Shown here piece after piece: positions 17,573-26,450 of a stretch of DNA of 33,832 nt. Positions within the stretch are counted from its first letter, which is position 1. Each line of letters starts with the position of its first letter. Both the position numbers and the translations under genes were made by a program. A model generated the notes under the pieces. The model was not told where the DNA came from, searched no databases, and was given only the letters and a program-made list of their open reading frames with translations. This stretch comes from Promethearchaeota archaeon (lineage in GTDB: Archaea; Asgardarchaeota; Lokiarchaeia; Sigyniarchaeales; SOKP01): contig JAEOSU010000091.1 in NCBI GenBank assembly GCA_016840165.1, positions 1-33,832 of the forward strand, written 5' to 3'.

Positions 17573-18175
17573 CTATTTGGTAGGATTTCCACAAAATTGG
17601 CAGAATTTTAATTCAAGCGGATAATGCTTTCCACAATTAGTGCATTTTTTTAAAGAATTATTAAGAATTTCCCTTCCAAGCATCTCAAATACCTTTTCAA
17701 CATTTTTTCCCGTCTTTGAAGAAGTGCCTATTATCTCCCCCTTAAAGTCATATTTATCAAAAATTTGATTAGCTTGAACAGCGGTTATTTGCCTTTGATC
17801 TTCCAAATCAATTTTTGCTTCTATTAAAATCTTGGTTTTAGGGTTGTTAGGAACTGAAGAAATAACATTCATCCAATCATGGAGATCCTCTAAGGAATCT
17901 TTGTTTGTTATATCATATAATATTAATGCTCCCGAGGCTCCAGAGACATAGGATGGTAAGAGCAGACGGAACTTTTTTTCCCCCGCAAAATCCCAGATGT
18001 TTAGAAGTACTTCTGTGTCATCAACTATAACTTTTTTTGTCTCGAAATCTACTCCTATAGTAGAAAGAGTGGACTTATCAAACTTTCCCGTAGCATAACG
18101 TCTAATTAAGGACGTTTTACCTACATTTTTAGCGCCGGCTACAACCACTTTGAATTTGATTATCTTAACCACCAA
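17573..18175 (-). CDS. Ras-superfamily small GTPase with C-terminal zinc ribbon
   Basis: The 200-residue protein is a Rab/Ras-like G domain (about 6-170) fused to a short zinc ribbon. G1 is GAKNVGKTS (14-22), the G2 threonine is T39 in TIGVDF, and G3 is WDFAGE (61-66). G4 reads EAKID (119-123) and G5 TSSK (151-154). Two positions depart from classic Ras: the Gln61 position is E66, and the NKxD asparagine is A120. The tail carries C178, C181, C192 and C195 where eukaryotic relatives have a prenylated cysteine, so membrane attachment by prenylation is unlikely. The ribbon may instead bind a partner. Small GTPases are expanded in Asgard archaea. No GAP or GEF gene is adjacent; the nearest roadblock gene is about 9.5 kb away. 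The gene is monocistronic. Confidence 0.9.
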   Translation of the reverse strand: MVVKIIKFKVVVAGAKNVGKTSLIRRYATGKFDKSTLSTIGVDFETKKVIVDDTEVLLNIWDFAGEKKFRLLLPSYVSGASGALILYDITNKDSLEDLHDWMNVISSVPNNPKTKILIEAKIDLEDQRQITAVQANQIFDKYDFKGEIIGTSSKTGKNVEKVFEMLGREILNNSLKKCTNCGKHYPLELKFCQFCGNPTK

Positions 18176-18281
18176 TAATGATAAAATTGTTAATTTTCAA
18201 ATATATTGTAAAAATTATTACTATTATATATTATCAGATTTAACAATAAAAATATAATTTTTGATTCTTCTTGATTAATAA

Positions 18282-20630
18282 TTATGAATTGTCCTTATAA
18301 TTGTATCTACTAAGTTTATATATTTCTTGAGCAATCTTTTTTCCAATACCATCAATCTTTATTAAATCGCCGATATCGGAATTGAAGATCTCTTGAAGTG
18401 TCTTCAGTTCTTTAAGCAGGTTTTTAGCACGAAGAGAATTTATTCCTGGAATCCCAGCTACAATATATTCTAAAAGGTGGGATGTTTCGATTGGTTTTTT
18501 ATCAAATCTTAACTTTGGCTCTCCTTGAGAAAATGTATGCTCTTTCTTTGCTAAATTGTATATAAATTTAGCAGATTCATCAGGATCCTGGGTCTTGTAG
18601 ATGATAATTCCCAGATTCAAAATAATTGATGTGAGTGCTCCATAAAGAGCATTCTCATTGAAGCTTGAATTAAGAAAGGGATCTCCTTCTAAAATTAAGA
18701 TTGGTCTTTCAAAATTGTTTTTTAATTCAAATAATTCTTTAAATAATCGGCCATCCTTGATCGAATCGTTAAAATCTTGTGCTGATTTTCGCTCTATTCC
18801 AACTCTATTAGAGATTATATAATCACCAAGCTCGAGTTGCTCTAACTTGAGTTGGACACCTAATAAAGACAGATTTCTAACCACAGCTGAAGCTGTTTCC
18901 CTATGATCACATATAATACTGAATGTCTCAGATTCTTCTACACCTCGCTCTTCAATATCACTAACAGTTTGAGGAACTTCGCTGGGTTTTGAATTATTTT
19001 TCTCCTTTTCTTTTATAAAATCGAATATATTAGCTTGCCCCTTCTTTTGAGAGCCTTCTTGACTTTTCATAGATTTAAGAGATTCTCTCATTTTAGTTTC
19101 TTTCCTTTTTTCTGCCCAATAATATCCTTCATCTCTTGTACCTTCAGCCATTAAAATGTAAACTTTTCCTTCCTTTTTCCTACCTGTACGACCTCGTCGC
19201 TGTATAGATCTTATTGCGCTCGGAACTACGTCGTAAAATACTACTAAATCACATTCAGCAATATCCAAACCCTCTTCCGCCACACTTGTGCCAATCAAGG
19301 TGTTATAAACCCCATCTTTAAAATCTTGTAATAATTGAATTTGTTCTTTTTGGGTCAATCCTTTATCAGCAGATTTAGACTGTTGCCCCACAAAGCGATG
19401 CACCTTTATTAACTCATCTTTTTTGAGATGTTTTACAATATTCTTAACCGAATCTCTAAAGTGGCAAAAAACTAGAATCCTTGATTCGCTATTTTCATTA
19501 ATCTGTGTATTTAATATTGATTTTAATTTTTCAATTTTTGGATGAATAATTCCTTTCTCTTTAATCGTTTCAGTAAGCTCAATCAGACGCTTAAAGTCCC
19601 GATCACTAAACAACTCTTTTAAAGACTTATTTGCTGTATTTTTTTTAATTTTTTCTTGATTTTTTTGGATATAATCATATAATGCATTAATACCTTGAGT
19701 CTCGATTAATTCACCCATATGAGAGAGTCTAATCGCATTTGAGACTAATTTTTTAGCTTTAAAATATTGAAATTTTTCATTTTCCTCTCTAGTGGATGAG
19801 ATTTTACTGTTTATTTTTCTATTGAGGGAGAGTAGATCCTTTCTGGTAACCTTATTGACGTCTGAAGTTCCTAAGAGATCAATTTCTTTTAACCATTTAT
19901 AGATGGAACGTAATTTTTCCATCAATACAGTGTTTATCTCTATGAATTCTTTAGGAAGTTTGATTTTAATCCATTCATTATCCACTCTATGAATATATGG
20001 CTTTACGTCTTTATCTTGATCTGTTCGAATCTCTAGATGATCGATATATAAATTATTTTTAATCTCGTTAATTTTACCTTCTGTGGAACCAGGACTCGCG
20101 GTTAAACCTAATATTTGAGCGTTTTTTACAGATTCTATATATTTTTGAGCAATGAAACCGTATGCATAATCTCCCACAGCTCTATGGCATTCATCAAAAA
20201 TTATTAAACTTACATCATTAATTGGATATAATTGTGATATTATATCATTTTGTAGCACTTGGGGTGTCATAAAGGCAACTTTAACCTCACTCCATATTTC
20301 TTTTCGCTTATCGGGAGAAATTGTTCCTGTTATCGGTTGTAAAAACTCGATTGGAATTTTCGTTAAGTCAACAAAGGATCGATAATGTTGTTCTACAAGT
20401 GGTTTTGTGGGTGCTAAAAATATAATTCTCGAATTAGGATATTCTGTTAACTTATGAACTGCCAACATTAGAGCTATGATAGTTTTTCCCAACCCTGTCG
20501 GAATTACTACCAGGCAATTATGTTTTAAACAATTAATAAAGATTTTTTCTTGATAAGTTCTTCTTAAAACTAAATTCTCTTTAATTAGTGGATGAGATAC
20601 ATAATCGTCTTCCTGAGCTTCCATAAGCAT
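18282..20630 (-). CDS. hef: Hef helicase-nuclease (FANCM/XPF family)
   Basis: The 782-residue protein is a full-length archaeal Hef, which processes stalled and branched replication forks. The N-terminal SF2 helicase has Walker A PTGLGKT (44-50), DECH box (146-149), TAS (177-179) and motif VI QRRGRTGR (477-484). A charged linker follows, then an XPF/ERCC4 nuclease with the GIERKSAQD motif (611-619) and C-terminal tandem helix-hairpin-helix domains (IPGI near 727, GIGKKIA near 771). Both enzymatic halves look intact. The linker contains QANIFDFI (532-539), which fits a PCNA-interacting motif. The gene is single and its start region faces the tRNA-Val. M1 and M3 are both possible starts. Confidence 0.94.
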   Translation of the reverse strand: MLMEAQEDDYVSHPLIKENLVLRRTYQEKIFINCLKHNCLVVIPTGLGKTIIALMLAVHKLTEYPNSRIIFLAPTKPLVEQHYRSFVDLTKIPIEFLQPITGTISPDKRKEIWSEVKVAFMTPQVLQNDIISQLYPINDVSLIIFDECHRAVGDYAYGFIAQKYIESVKNAQILGLTASPGSTEGKINEIKNNLYIDHLEIRTDQDKDVKPYIHRVDNEWIKIKLPKEFIEINTVLMEKLRSIYKWLKEIDLLGTSDVNKVTRKDLLSLNRKINSKISSTREENEKFQYFKAKKLVSNAIRLSHMGELIETQGINALYDYIQKNQEKIKKNTANKSLKELFSDRDFKRLIELTETIKEKGIIHPKIEKLKSILNTQINENSESRILVFCHFRDSVKNIVKHLKKDELIKVHRFVGQQSKSADKGLTQKEQIQLLQDFKDGVYNTLIGTSVAEEGLDIAECDLVVFYDVVPSAIRSIQRRGRTGRKKEGKVYILMAEGTRDEGYYWAEKRKETKMRESLKSMKSQEGSQKKGQANIFDFIKEKEKNNSKPSEVPQTVSDIEERGVEESETFSIICDHRETASAVVRNLSLLGVQLKLEQLELGDYIISNRVGIERKSAQDFNDSIKDGRLFKELFELKNNFERPILILEGDPFLNSSFNENALYGALTSIILNLGIIIYKTQDPDESAKFIYNLAKKEHTFSQGEPKLRFDKKPIETSHLLEYIVAGIPGINSLRAKNLLKELKTLQEIFNSDIGDLIKIDGIGKKIAQEIYKLSRYNYKDNS

Positions 20631-20731
20631 TAAACAGTAATCTGAATCATTTTATATGAATTTCAAAATTTTAGACGTTATAAAGTTAATGAGTCAATCA
20701 AATCTCTTAAATTGTATTAATACCTTTTTAA

Positions 20732-20750
20732 TAATATATTTTTAAATTTT
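20732..20750 (+). promoter_or_regulatory. Candidate TATA element of the tRNA-Val gene
   Basis: An unbroken A/T stretch (TTTTTAAAT core near 20740-20748) lies 33-51 bp before the tRNA 5' end. That is a workable distance for an archaeal TATA box with a short leader. The surroundings are also AT-rich, so this is a weak call. Confidence 0.35.
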
Positions 20751-20782
20751 AGTAGATATTAATCAATTTCCTACTAAGATAT

Positions 20783-20855
20783 GCGCGAGTGGTTTAGTGG
20801 CTATAACGACACGCTCACACCGTGTAGGTCGGGGGTTCGAATCCCCCCTTGCGCA
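20783..20855 (+). tRNA. tRNA-Val (anticodon CAC)
   Basis: The 73-nt sequence folds as a complete cloverleaf. The 7-bp acceptor stem has G1 to G7 at 20783-20789 pairing with 20848-20854 (one G-U pair), with U8 at 20790. There is a short D stem with GG in the loop. The 5-bp anticodon stem is ACACG with CGTGT, and its loop CTCACAC gives anticodon CAC at 20816-20818. The T stem has five G-C pairs and loop TTCGAAT. The discriminator base is A at 20855. No intron and no encoded CCA are present. It decodes GTG valine codons. A T-rich stretch follows. Confidence 0.96.
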
Positions 20856-20962
20856 TTTCTTATATTAATTTTATTCTTAATCCTCAAAAGAATGGTAAGA
20901 ATCATAAAAGTTTTATTTTATTGTACATTTCACACAATAATTACTAATTTTTGGAACTTGTT

Positions 20963-21265
20963 ATGTCTTCTTTTTTAGAGTCTCGTGAGCTAAGAGAAAA
21001 ATATAAAGAAGTTAGAGAATATATTAAAATTGGTTCTATCTTTCTAACTCGATATGAAAAAGCAAGAATTACGGGAGCAAGAGCATTACAGTTGAGTTAC
21101 GGAGCTCCTTTATTGATTGAGAAACCTAGAGATATGATTGATCCTATTAAAATAGCCCTATTGGAATTAAGAGCGGGTATCTTACCATTAACAATTAGAA
21201 GAGAACTACCATCGGGTGAGTATCAGGATATCCCTATCAGTAAATTGATATTAAAAAAAGATTAA
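20963..21265 (+). CDS. rpoK: DNA-directed RNA polymerase subunit K (Rpo6, RPB6/omega homologue)
   Basis: The 100-residue protein matches archaeal RpoK and eukaryotic RPB6. Its core [20 protein letters not shown] (about 29-48) is followed by GAPLLIE, the segment that clamps the largest subunit C-terminus in the polymerase. A TTG codon four codons upstream (20951) would also open the frame, but the ATG at 20963, giving MSSFLES, is the better start and gives the usual archaeal length. It lies about 107 bp after tRNA-Val on the same strand and converges with the winged-helix-like gene. Confidence 0.95.
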   Translation: MSSFLESRELREKYKEVREYIKIGSIFLTRYEKARITGARALQLSYGAPLLIEKPRDMIDPIKIALLELRAGILPLTIRRELPSGEYQDIPISKLILKKD

Positions 21266-21277
21266 CCCTCCCTTTTT

Positions 21278-21739
21278 TTATTGTAGACGATATTTTCCTC
21301 TTTCTGTAAGAAAATAAACAAACTGGTCTCCCACTTTTTCTGATTCAATATAACCTTTCTGGTTTAAACTTTTTAAAATTTTCTCCAAATCTGCCTTTCT
21401 ATAAGGTTCGATTCCTAAAGGAATTCTACTCTGATTTGCCACAATTGCAATTCGAGATAGGAACATTCTTCCACTGATAAAAGATTCTAGTATCGTTAAT
21501 TCATCATTTGATAGCCTTTCGAACTGATCATGTTTTAAATATTGTTCTTTTAGAGTCTTTGCTAAATCCAAAGTTTCTTGGCTAACTTCTTGTTTTTGTA
21601 CATCAACATGCTTTAACTGCACAAGATCTTTTGCCACCGGTGCTTTTTTCTCTTTCGCCATTTCTTCTATATAATTCCGTATTTTATCTTGTTCGCTGGG
21701 CTCTTGTTTTGAAGGGTGTTCATCTTTTTTCTCTTCCAT
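21278..21739 (-). CDS. Charged protein with C-terminal winged-helix-like domain
   Basis: The 153-residue protein has a highly charged, probably disordered N-terminal 50 residues (many K, E, Q). A helical segment follows, then a C-terminal domain from about 80. The order of that domain is helix-helix-helix-strand-strand (LTILESFI, EPYRKADLEKILKSLNQKGY, then QFVYFLTERGKYRLQ), like the winged-helix domains of archaeal MarR or PadR-type proteins. I do not recognise a family. A DNA-binding or transcription-associated role is a reasonable guess, but the proximity to rpoK is tail to tail and so says little. Confidence 0.7.
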   Translation of the reverse strand: MEEKKDEHPSKQEPSEQDKIRNYIEEMAKEKKAPVAKDLVQLKHVDVQKQEVSQETLDLAKTLKEQYLKHDQFERLSNDELTILESFISGRMFLSRIAIVANQSRIPLGIEPYRKADLEKILKSLNQKGYIESEKVGDQFVYFLTERGKYRLQ

Positions 21740-21784
21740 AATAATACCATAAGGAATTTAATTATAAAAATTTATATTTAAATA

Positions 21785-22354
21785 ATGAAAAAAATCATTG
21801 AGATTAAAAATGGGGAACAAGTTATCATAAGACATATTGATGAATCGGATATTGATGGTGTCTGGGATAATTTTAATGAAGTTATCGATGAAGGAATTTA
21901 CTTGCCCGTTTTATTCCCTGTAAAATCTCAATATGAAAAACATTCATGGTTTAATTCATTAAAGAAAGAAAACGAGATTTGTATTGTCGCTATTCATCCT
22001 GAAAAAAAAGCTCCAAAGAATATTTTAGGGCAATGTGAAATATCTAATTCAGAATGGGATGCAGCTATTCATATTGGTAAATTAGGAGTAATTGTAAAGT
22101 CAGATTTTCGAGACATAGGGATTGGATACCATCTAATTGATTTTGCTATACGAGAATCAAAAAGATTAAATAAAAAAGAAAAAATTACGCTTAGTACATT
22201 TACTGAAAATCAAAGAGCACTCCATTTGTATAAAAAGATGGGGTTTAACACCGTTGGTATTAGGAAAAAGCAATTTTTTATGAATTCGAGATATTATGAT
22301 GAGATATTAATGGAATTATGGATTAATGATTACTTAGAAAAGAACAGCGATTAA
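21785..22354 (+). CDS. GNAT-family N-acetyltransferase
   Basis: The 189-residue protein has the GNAT fold. The acetyl-CoA motif A is RDIGIGYHLI (in KLGVIVKSDFRDIGIG, about residues 98-120). Motif B includes STFTENQRALHLYKKMGF (about 138-155), and a final strand YYDEILMELWI follows. It resembles ribosomal or small-molecule GNATs of the RimJ/RimL and phosphinothricin acetyltransferase-like groups; the substrate cannot be read. It is divergent from the winged-helix-like gene (45 bp) and converges on the LRR gene (24 bp). Confidence 0.87.
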   Translation: MKKIIEIKNGEQVIIRHIDESDIDGVWDNFNEVIDEGIYLPVLFPVKSQYEKHSWFNSLKKENEICIVAIHPEKKAPKNILGQCEISNSEWDAAIHIGKLGVIVKSDFRDIGIGYHLIDFAIRESKRLNKKEKITLSTFTENQRALHLYKKMGFNTVGIRKKQFFMNSRYYDEILMELWINDYLEKNSD

Positions 22355-22378
22355 TGTAAGAGCTAATATGGATAGTTA

Positions 22379-23818
22379 TTATGGAAAACGAGTTCGCTTT
22401 TCATAATTCTCTTTACTTTTAACATCAAGAGGATTTTCATTTAGGAAGATAAAATTTAAGTTCTTTAAGTCTTCAATATCATTTAAATCAAAATTATTGA
22501 TTTGATTGCGCTCCAAAAATAATATTATAAGACTTTTAAGATTCTTCAAGCCCTCTATCTTAGTTATTTGATTTTTATCTAAGAAAAGTTCTTGAAGATT
22601 AATCAAATTATCTAACCCTTCGATTTTAGTAATATTATTTTTAGAGATTTCTAAGTGGGTAAGATTATAAACATTTTCAAGATTTTCTAATTTGGTAATA
22701 TTGTTATTTGAAAGGTTAAGGACTTTAAGCTTCATCAGCTGATCTAACCCTTCAATCTTTGAGATGTTATTTTGATTTAAATTCAAAGAAATTAGATTTA
22801 TTAAATTTTTGAGTCCAGAAATTTTCTCTATATGGTTATTCGATAAGTTTAATGTTTTTAGATTTTTAAGCTTTCCAAGATTCTTAATTGTTTTGATTTG
22901 ATTTGAACTCAAATTAAGTTGTTCTAACTCTATAGCCCCACTTAAATTACCTATTTCCTTAATTTGATTTTTATTAATAAATAGCTTTTTAAGATTTTTT
23001 AAAGATAAATTTTCAACCTTACTGATTTTATTACCACTTAGAATCAGTTCCTCTAAATTATTTAAATGATCTAAATTTGAGATTTTTTCAATCTGATTAT
23101 CAGCTAAATTGAGATACTTTAGATTACTTAGCAAATGTAATCCATTTATTTTCGATATTCGGTTTCTTTTCAATATAAGATGCTCTAATTGATATAATTT
23201 TTCAATTCCTGGTATCTCGGATATAGATGTTAAACTTGCTCCCTCACAATTTAATAAAATTATTATACCCTCTTTTAAAGTAACATTATATCCACATTCT
23301 TCTTTATAATAATTAAAAAGGATAAGGTTGCAGCATAATTTTATTAACTGATCACTTTTAATCGATTTCTGCTCCAAAACATATGAATAATTCGAATAGT
23401 CCCTCCGATCACTTTTAATAATGTTTTTAACCATTTTTTCGAAGTAATCATAGATTATGTTATCAGATTTTTTCAGATTGAATTTAGCTAATAGTTCCAA
23501 CGCGAAAAATTTAAGATATATGTTCTCTCCAGAATTTAAAACATATTCGAGAAGATTTATTACTTTTTTGTTTTGAAAATAATTATTCTCCAGAATCTGC
23601 CCCGATAATAACCTTAAGGTAATATCTTCATCTGATAAGAATATTTCTTCCAAAAATTTATAATTCTTTCCTTGCTCTAGCTCACCATATAATTGCAAAG
23701 CTTCTCTCCTCAAATTTGAATCATTCGAATTGCTAATCCATTTTTTCAAGTGAGCTTTTGCTTCTTTCACACCAATTTGAGAAATATTTTCCCTAAGATA
23801 TTGCGGATTGAAACCCAT
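22379..23818 (-). CDS. SDS22-like leucine-rich-repeat protein with helical N-terminal domain
   Basis: The 479-residue protein has two parts. Residues 1 to about 185 are helical and HEAT-like (helix pairs with AREALQLYGELE-type spacing). From about 190 to 455 run some 12 leucine-rich repeats of 22 residues with the pattern LxxLxLxxNxIxxIxGLxxLxN, then a capping segment ending NENPLDVKSKENYEK. The 22-residue type with N-x-I-x-K-I is that of SDS22, a regulator of protein phosphatase 1 in eukaryotes. There is no signal peptide or membrane helix, so it is likely a cytoplasmic scaffold. It is divergent from the actin gene, and they share a 447-bp intergenic region, so linked expression is possible. 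A partner is unknown. Confidence 0.87.
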   Translation of the reverse strand: MGFNPQYLRENISQIGVKEAKAHLKKWISNSNDSNLRREALQLYGELEQGKNYKFLEEIFLSDEDITLRLLSGQILENNYFQNKKVINLLEYVLNSGENIYLKFFALELLAKFNLKKSDNIIYDYFEKMVKNIIKSDRRDYSNYSYVLEQKSIKSDQLIKLCCNLILFNYYKEECGYNVTLKEGIIILLNCEGASLTSISEIPGIEKLYQLEHLILKRNRISKINGLHLLSNLKYLNLADNQIEKISNLDHLNNLEELILSGNKISKVENLSLKNLKKLFINKNQIKEIGNLSGAIELEQLNLSSNQIKTIKNLGKLKNLKTLNLSNNHIEKISGLKNLINLISLNLNQNNISKIEGLDQLMKLKVLNLSNNNITKLENLENVYNLTHLEISKNNITKIEGLDNLINLQELFLDKNQITKIEGLKNLKSLIILFLERNQINNFDLNDIEDLKNLNFIFLNENPLDVKSKENYEKRTRFP

Positions 23819-24265
23819 TTCTAAATCTAATAAAATTAAAGGCTGTAGATTTATTATATTATTATAATTCGTAGTGGCATTTGAATCTTATAATTGTAAA
23901 AACAATATTCGAAAAATCAATTCAATTGTAGTTCAAAATTTTATTTTTTTTTTATAACAAATTTTGCTCAAAAATTATATAGCATACATTGGAACATTAA
24001 ATTAAATGTCAATACTTAATTAGAAAGATTGTATTTTTAAAGAAATTGATAGATTTCTTTTTGTAATGCCTTATTTTAGTTTTTGTATTAAAAAAATTTA
24101 TAAATGCGAAATATATTATATTTGTAATTTTAATTTGTTATAATTTATCGATATTATTATACATATAAAAAAAATTATTATTGATAAAAATATAAAAATT
24201 AAAAAAACCATTTGGAATATAAATCATAAAATCAATTAAAATTAAAAATTATAAGGCAGAAAAAT
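23819..24265. other. Long AT-rich intergenic region between the LRR and actin genes
   Basis: These 447 bp hold no open reading frame of note, no tRNA and no clear repeat. The region is strongly A/T and has poly-T and poly-A runs (for example 23940-23952). It must contain the promoters of both divergent genes and is the longest non-coding stretch in the window. Confidence 0.7.
24216..24256 (+). promoter_or_regulatory. Candidate actin promoter and ribosome-binding site
   Basis: AATATAAAT (24216-24224) is a plausible archaeal TATA box 42-50 bp before the actin start. AAGG (24253-24256), 9 nt before the ATG, is a weak Shine-Dalgarno match. The high A/T content makes the TATA choice uncertain. 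Confidence 0.35.
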
Positions 24266-25411
24266 ATGGCAGAAGAAGAAAGTTTTTTAAACGCTAAGGC
24301 TTTAGTCGTAGACAATGGTACTGGTATTTCCAAGAATGGTTTCGCAGGTGAAGATCAACCTCGATCTGTTTTTCCTACGCTAATTGGGTATCCAAAATAT
24401 GAATCTATAATGACTGATGTAGAGCATTATACTCGAGAATATTACATCGGTGAAGAAGCCATGCAATTGAAAGGCGTCCTCAAATTAATGTTCCCTGTCG
24501 AGCATGGTATTATAGAAGATTGGACTGCGATGGAAAAAATTTGGCATTATACCTTTTATACAGATTTGAGAATTGATCCAAGTGAGCATCCCGTTCTTTT
24601 AACAGAAGCACCCTTAAATCCAAGACCTAATAGAGAAAAAATGGCCGAAATAATGTTTGAAACATTTAATGTGCCTGCTCTCTATGTCGCAATGCAAGCA
24701 GTATTATCTTTATATGCTTCTGGTCGTACTACTGGATGTGTTATAGATATTGGAGATGGAGTATCTCACGTTGTCCCAATATTTGAAGGATTTGCTTTAA
24801 GTCATGCAATCCAGAGAATAGATCTTGCTGGACGTGATATCACCACCTATTTACAAAGATTATTACGTCAAAAGGGTTATTCATTCACTACTTCCGCTGA
24901 AAAGGAAATTGTGCGAGATATTAAAGAGAAATTATGTTATGTCGCCATTGATCCAGAGAAAGAAATGATGCTCTCCAAAAAAGTTGCCGGAATGGAAAAA
25001 AGTTATATGCTTCCAGACGGTGAAACCATTAATGTTGGTGTAGAGCGCTTTTTAGCCCCCGAATGTTTCTTTAATCCATCCGTAATTGGAAAAGAATTAG
25101 AACCATTAGACGATGTGATTGTGGGTTCAATTTCAGAATGTGATGTCGACCTTCGTCGAGATCTCTATAGCAATATTGTACTTTCTGGCGGTTCTACAAT
25201 GTTCCCAGGAATTAAGGAACGATTAACCAAAGAAATCAAAGAACAAATCCCAGAATCCGTTGATGTTAAGATTATTGCCCCACCCGAACGTATGTATTCT
25301 GTATGGATTGGTGGCTCAATCTTGAGTTCATTAAAGACATTCCATAGAATGTGGGTAACAAGGCGAGAATATAAAGAGATGGGACCACAAGTCATCCATA
25401 GGTGCTTCTAA
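24266..25411 (+). CDS. Asgard actin (lokiactin)
   Basis: The 381-residue protein is a true actin-family member, close to eukaryotic actin over its whole length and not a crenactin or MreB type. The phosphate-1 loop [16 protein letters not shown] is near 15-30. [13 protein letters not shown] near 110-122 and the adjoining block ending [14 protein letters not shown] carry the catalytic glutamine. The phosphate-2 loop DIGDGVSH keeps the Asp and His used for ATP hydrolysis. The adenosine motif SGGSTMFPG and [15 protein letters not shown] follow. The end VIHRCF resembles the HRKCF end of actin. It should form ATP-dependent filaments, which shape the protrusions seen in cultured Lokiarchaeia. No profilin or gelsolin gene lies in the window. 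Codons look more C-rich than in its neighbours, consistent with high expression. Confidence 0.97.
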   Translation: MAEEESFLNAKALVVDNGTGISKNGFAGEDQPRSVFPTLIGYPKYESIMTDVEHYTREYYIGEEAMQLKGVLKLMFPVEHGIIEDWTAMEKIWHYTFYTDLRIDPSEHPVLLTEAPLNPRPNREKMAEIMFETFNVPALYVAMQAVLSLYASGRTTGCVIDIGDGVSHVVPIFEGFALSHAIQRIDLAGRDITTYLQRLLRQKGYSFTTSAEKEIVRDIKEKLCYVAIDPEKEMMLSKKVAGMEKSYMLPDGETINVGVERFLAPECFFNPSVIGKELEPLDDVIVGSISECDVDLRRDLYSNIVLSGGSTMFPGIKERLTKEIKEQIPESVDVKIIAPPERMYSVWIGGSILSSLKTFHRMWVTRREYKEMGPQVIHRCF

Positions 25412-25412
25412 A

Positions 25413-25485
25413 GGGCTAAATTTCAAAGCCCAATTCAAAAACCAACTTTTTATTTAAGCATTTTATTTTTTCTTATTTTTTACTC
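25413..25485 (+). terminator. Hairpin plus T-rich terminator after actin
   Basis: Two bases after the actin stop, GGGCT (25413-25417) pairs with AGCCC (25427-25431) around a 9-nt loop. A long T-rich stretch follows from 25448 (TTTTTATTT, TTTTATTTTTTC, TTATTTTTT). Archaeal termination relies mainly on the T-tract; the hairpin may stabilise the 3' end. Confidence 0.6.
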
Positions 25486-25635
25486 ATAAAACTTGACTTA
25501 AACTTTTGTATTCATATTTTCAATAATTTTCTTCTCTTAAATTCTCAAGCATATATAGGTGTTGTTATACCTAGATACTTAAAGTCATATTACCTTAAGA
25601 TCATTAAGAAATAATAAAAAATTCGAGTCCATGTT

Positions 25636-26427
25636 ATGAAATTATATCTGAAACAAAGTCATTATAGGGATGAAACCCCATGTTGCGCAAATTTATTATA
25701 TGAGCGTGGTAAACTCTTAGAGGGAACTGCTCGAGATGATTATGCAAGTGATGACTGGGCTTATTTGGATTTTCCAATAAAATGGATGTATGCAAATGGA
25801 TTTGAGGCACCAATGGCTGAAATAAATTATCAAGAATTACATATTAAACATCCCAATGACGCTCAATGGGCTATAATTGATAGTCAAGGAGAATACTTTA
25901 AAGACAATCCCGTTCATTATCCTGCAAGTCCTTCAGGAGAAATTTTTGCAGCAATGTCACTTGTTCGAAATCTTAAAGATGAGAACAAGGATTATAATTA
26001 CTTTCTATGGGTTTTTACACATGAAAGGAATCAGTGGAAATTACAAAAAAAAATTGAAATAGATGAATGGTTTCGGATTATGGATTTCAGTTCCGATGAT
26101 AAAACATTATTTCTCTATAGTTATTGGAAGATAATTGCAATATCCATGTTAGATTATTCGAAAAAAAACATATTAGAGGAAAAACACAGCAAGGCATATT
26201 TTACAAATGCTCATTTATCAATGGATAGGAATTTTCTGATTGCAGTCTTTCTTACACAAAAAAAGAAACTCAGATATCATCTTATTGAGTTAACGAATTA
26301 TAAACATATAGTCCTCTCTCGAGGAGTGAATACCGTAAAAGACGACATTTTTGATGTTCCTGATGAGGTAATAATACCCCTTGCAGTGGAGAACGGTAGT
26401 GTATTACTTACCATCTCGAAAAAATAA
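25636..26427 (+). CDS. Unrecognised soluble protein with propeller-like strand pattern
   Basis: I do not recognise a family for this 263-residue protein. From about residue 75 on it shows repeated short beta strands with turns such as DSQGEYF, SPSGEIFAA, SSDDKTLFLYSYWKI and SMDRNFLIAVFL. The spacing of about 40-45 residues resembles WD40 or other beta-propeller blades, but only four or so are present, so any propeller would be incomplete or made by dimers. The N-terminal 70 residues are rich in aromatic and acidic residues and include CC at 17-18. No signal peptide or membrane helix is seen. It is 224 bp downstream of actin but behind a terminator, so it is probably a separate unit. A hairpin follows its stop. 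Confidence 0.75.
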   Translation: MKLYLKQSHYRDETPCCANLLYERGKLLEGTARDDYASDDWAYLDFPIKWMYANGFEAPMAEINYQELHIKHPNDAQWAIIDSQGEYFKDNPVHYPASPSGEIFAAMSLVRNLKDENKDYNYFLWVFTHERNQWKLQKKIEIDEWFRIMDFSSDDKTLFLYSYWKIIAISMLDYSKKNILEEKHSKAYFTNAHLSMDRNFLIAVFLTQKKKLRYHLIELTNYKHIVLSRGVNTVKDDIFDVPDEVIIPLAVENGSVLLTISKK

Positions 26428-26450
26428 TTATTTCTTCATAAGATACTAAT

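Noticed and set aside
20951..20962. TTG start giving rpoK four extra residues
   Set aside because: The ATG at 20963 gives the normal archaeal RpoK N-terminus and length.
20781..20978. 65-codon plus-strand open frame covering the tRNA
   Set aside because: It reads through tRNA-Val and into the gap before rpoK; the cloverleaf explains the sequence.
22379..23400. Repetitive DNA that might be a tandem repeat or CRISPR array
   Set aside because: The periodicity is 66 bp and coding: it is the 22-residue leucine-rich repeats.
25556..25573. Imperfect inverted repeat TAGGT...ACCTA upstream of the propeller-like gene
   Set aside because: The stem is only 5 bp in AT-rich DNA; it could be an operator but chance is as likely.
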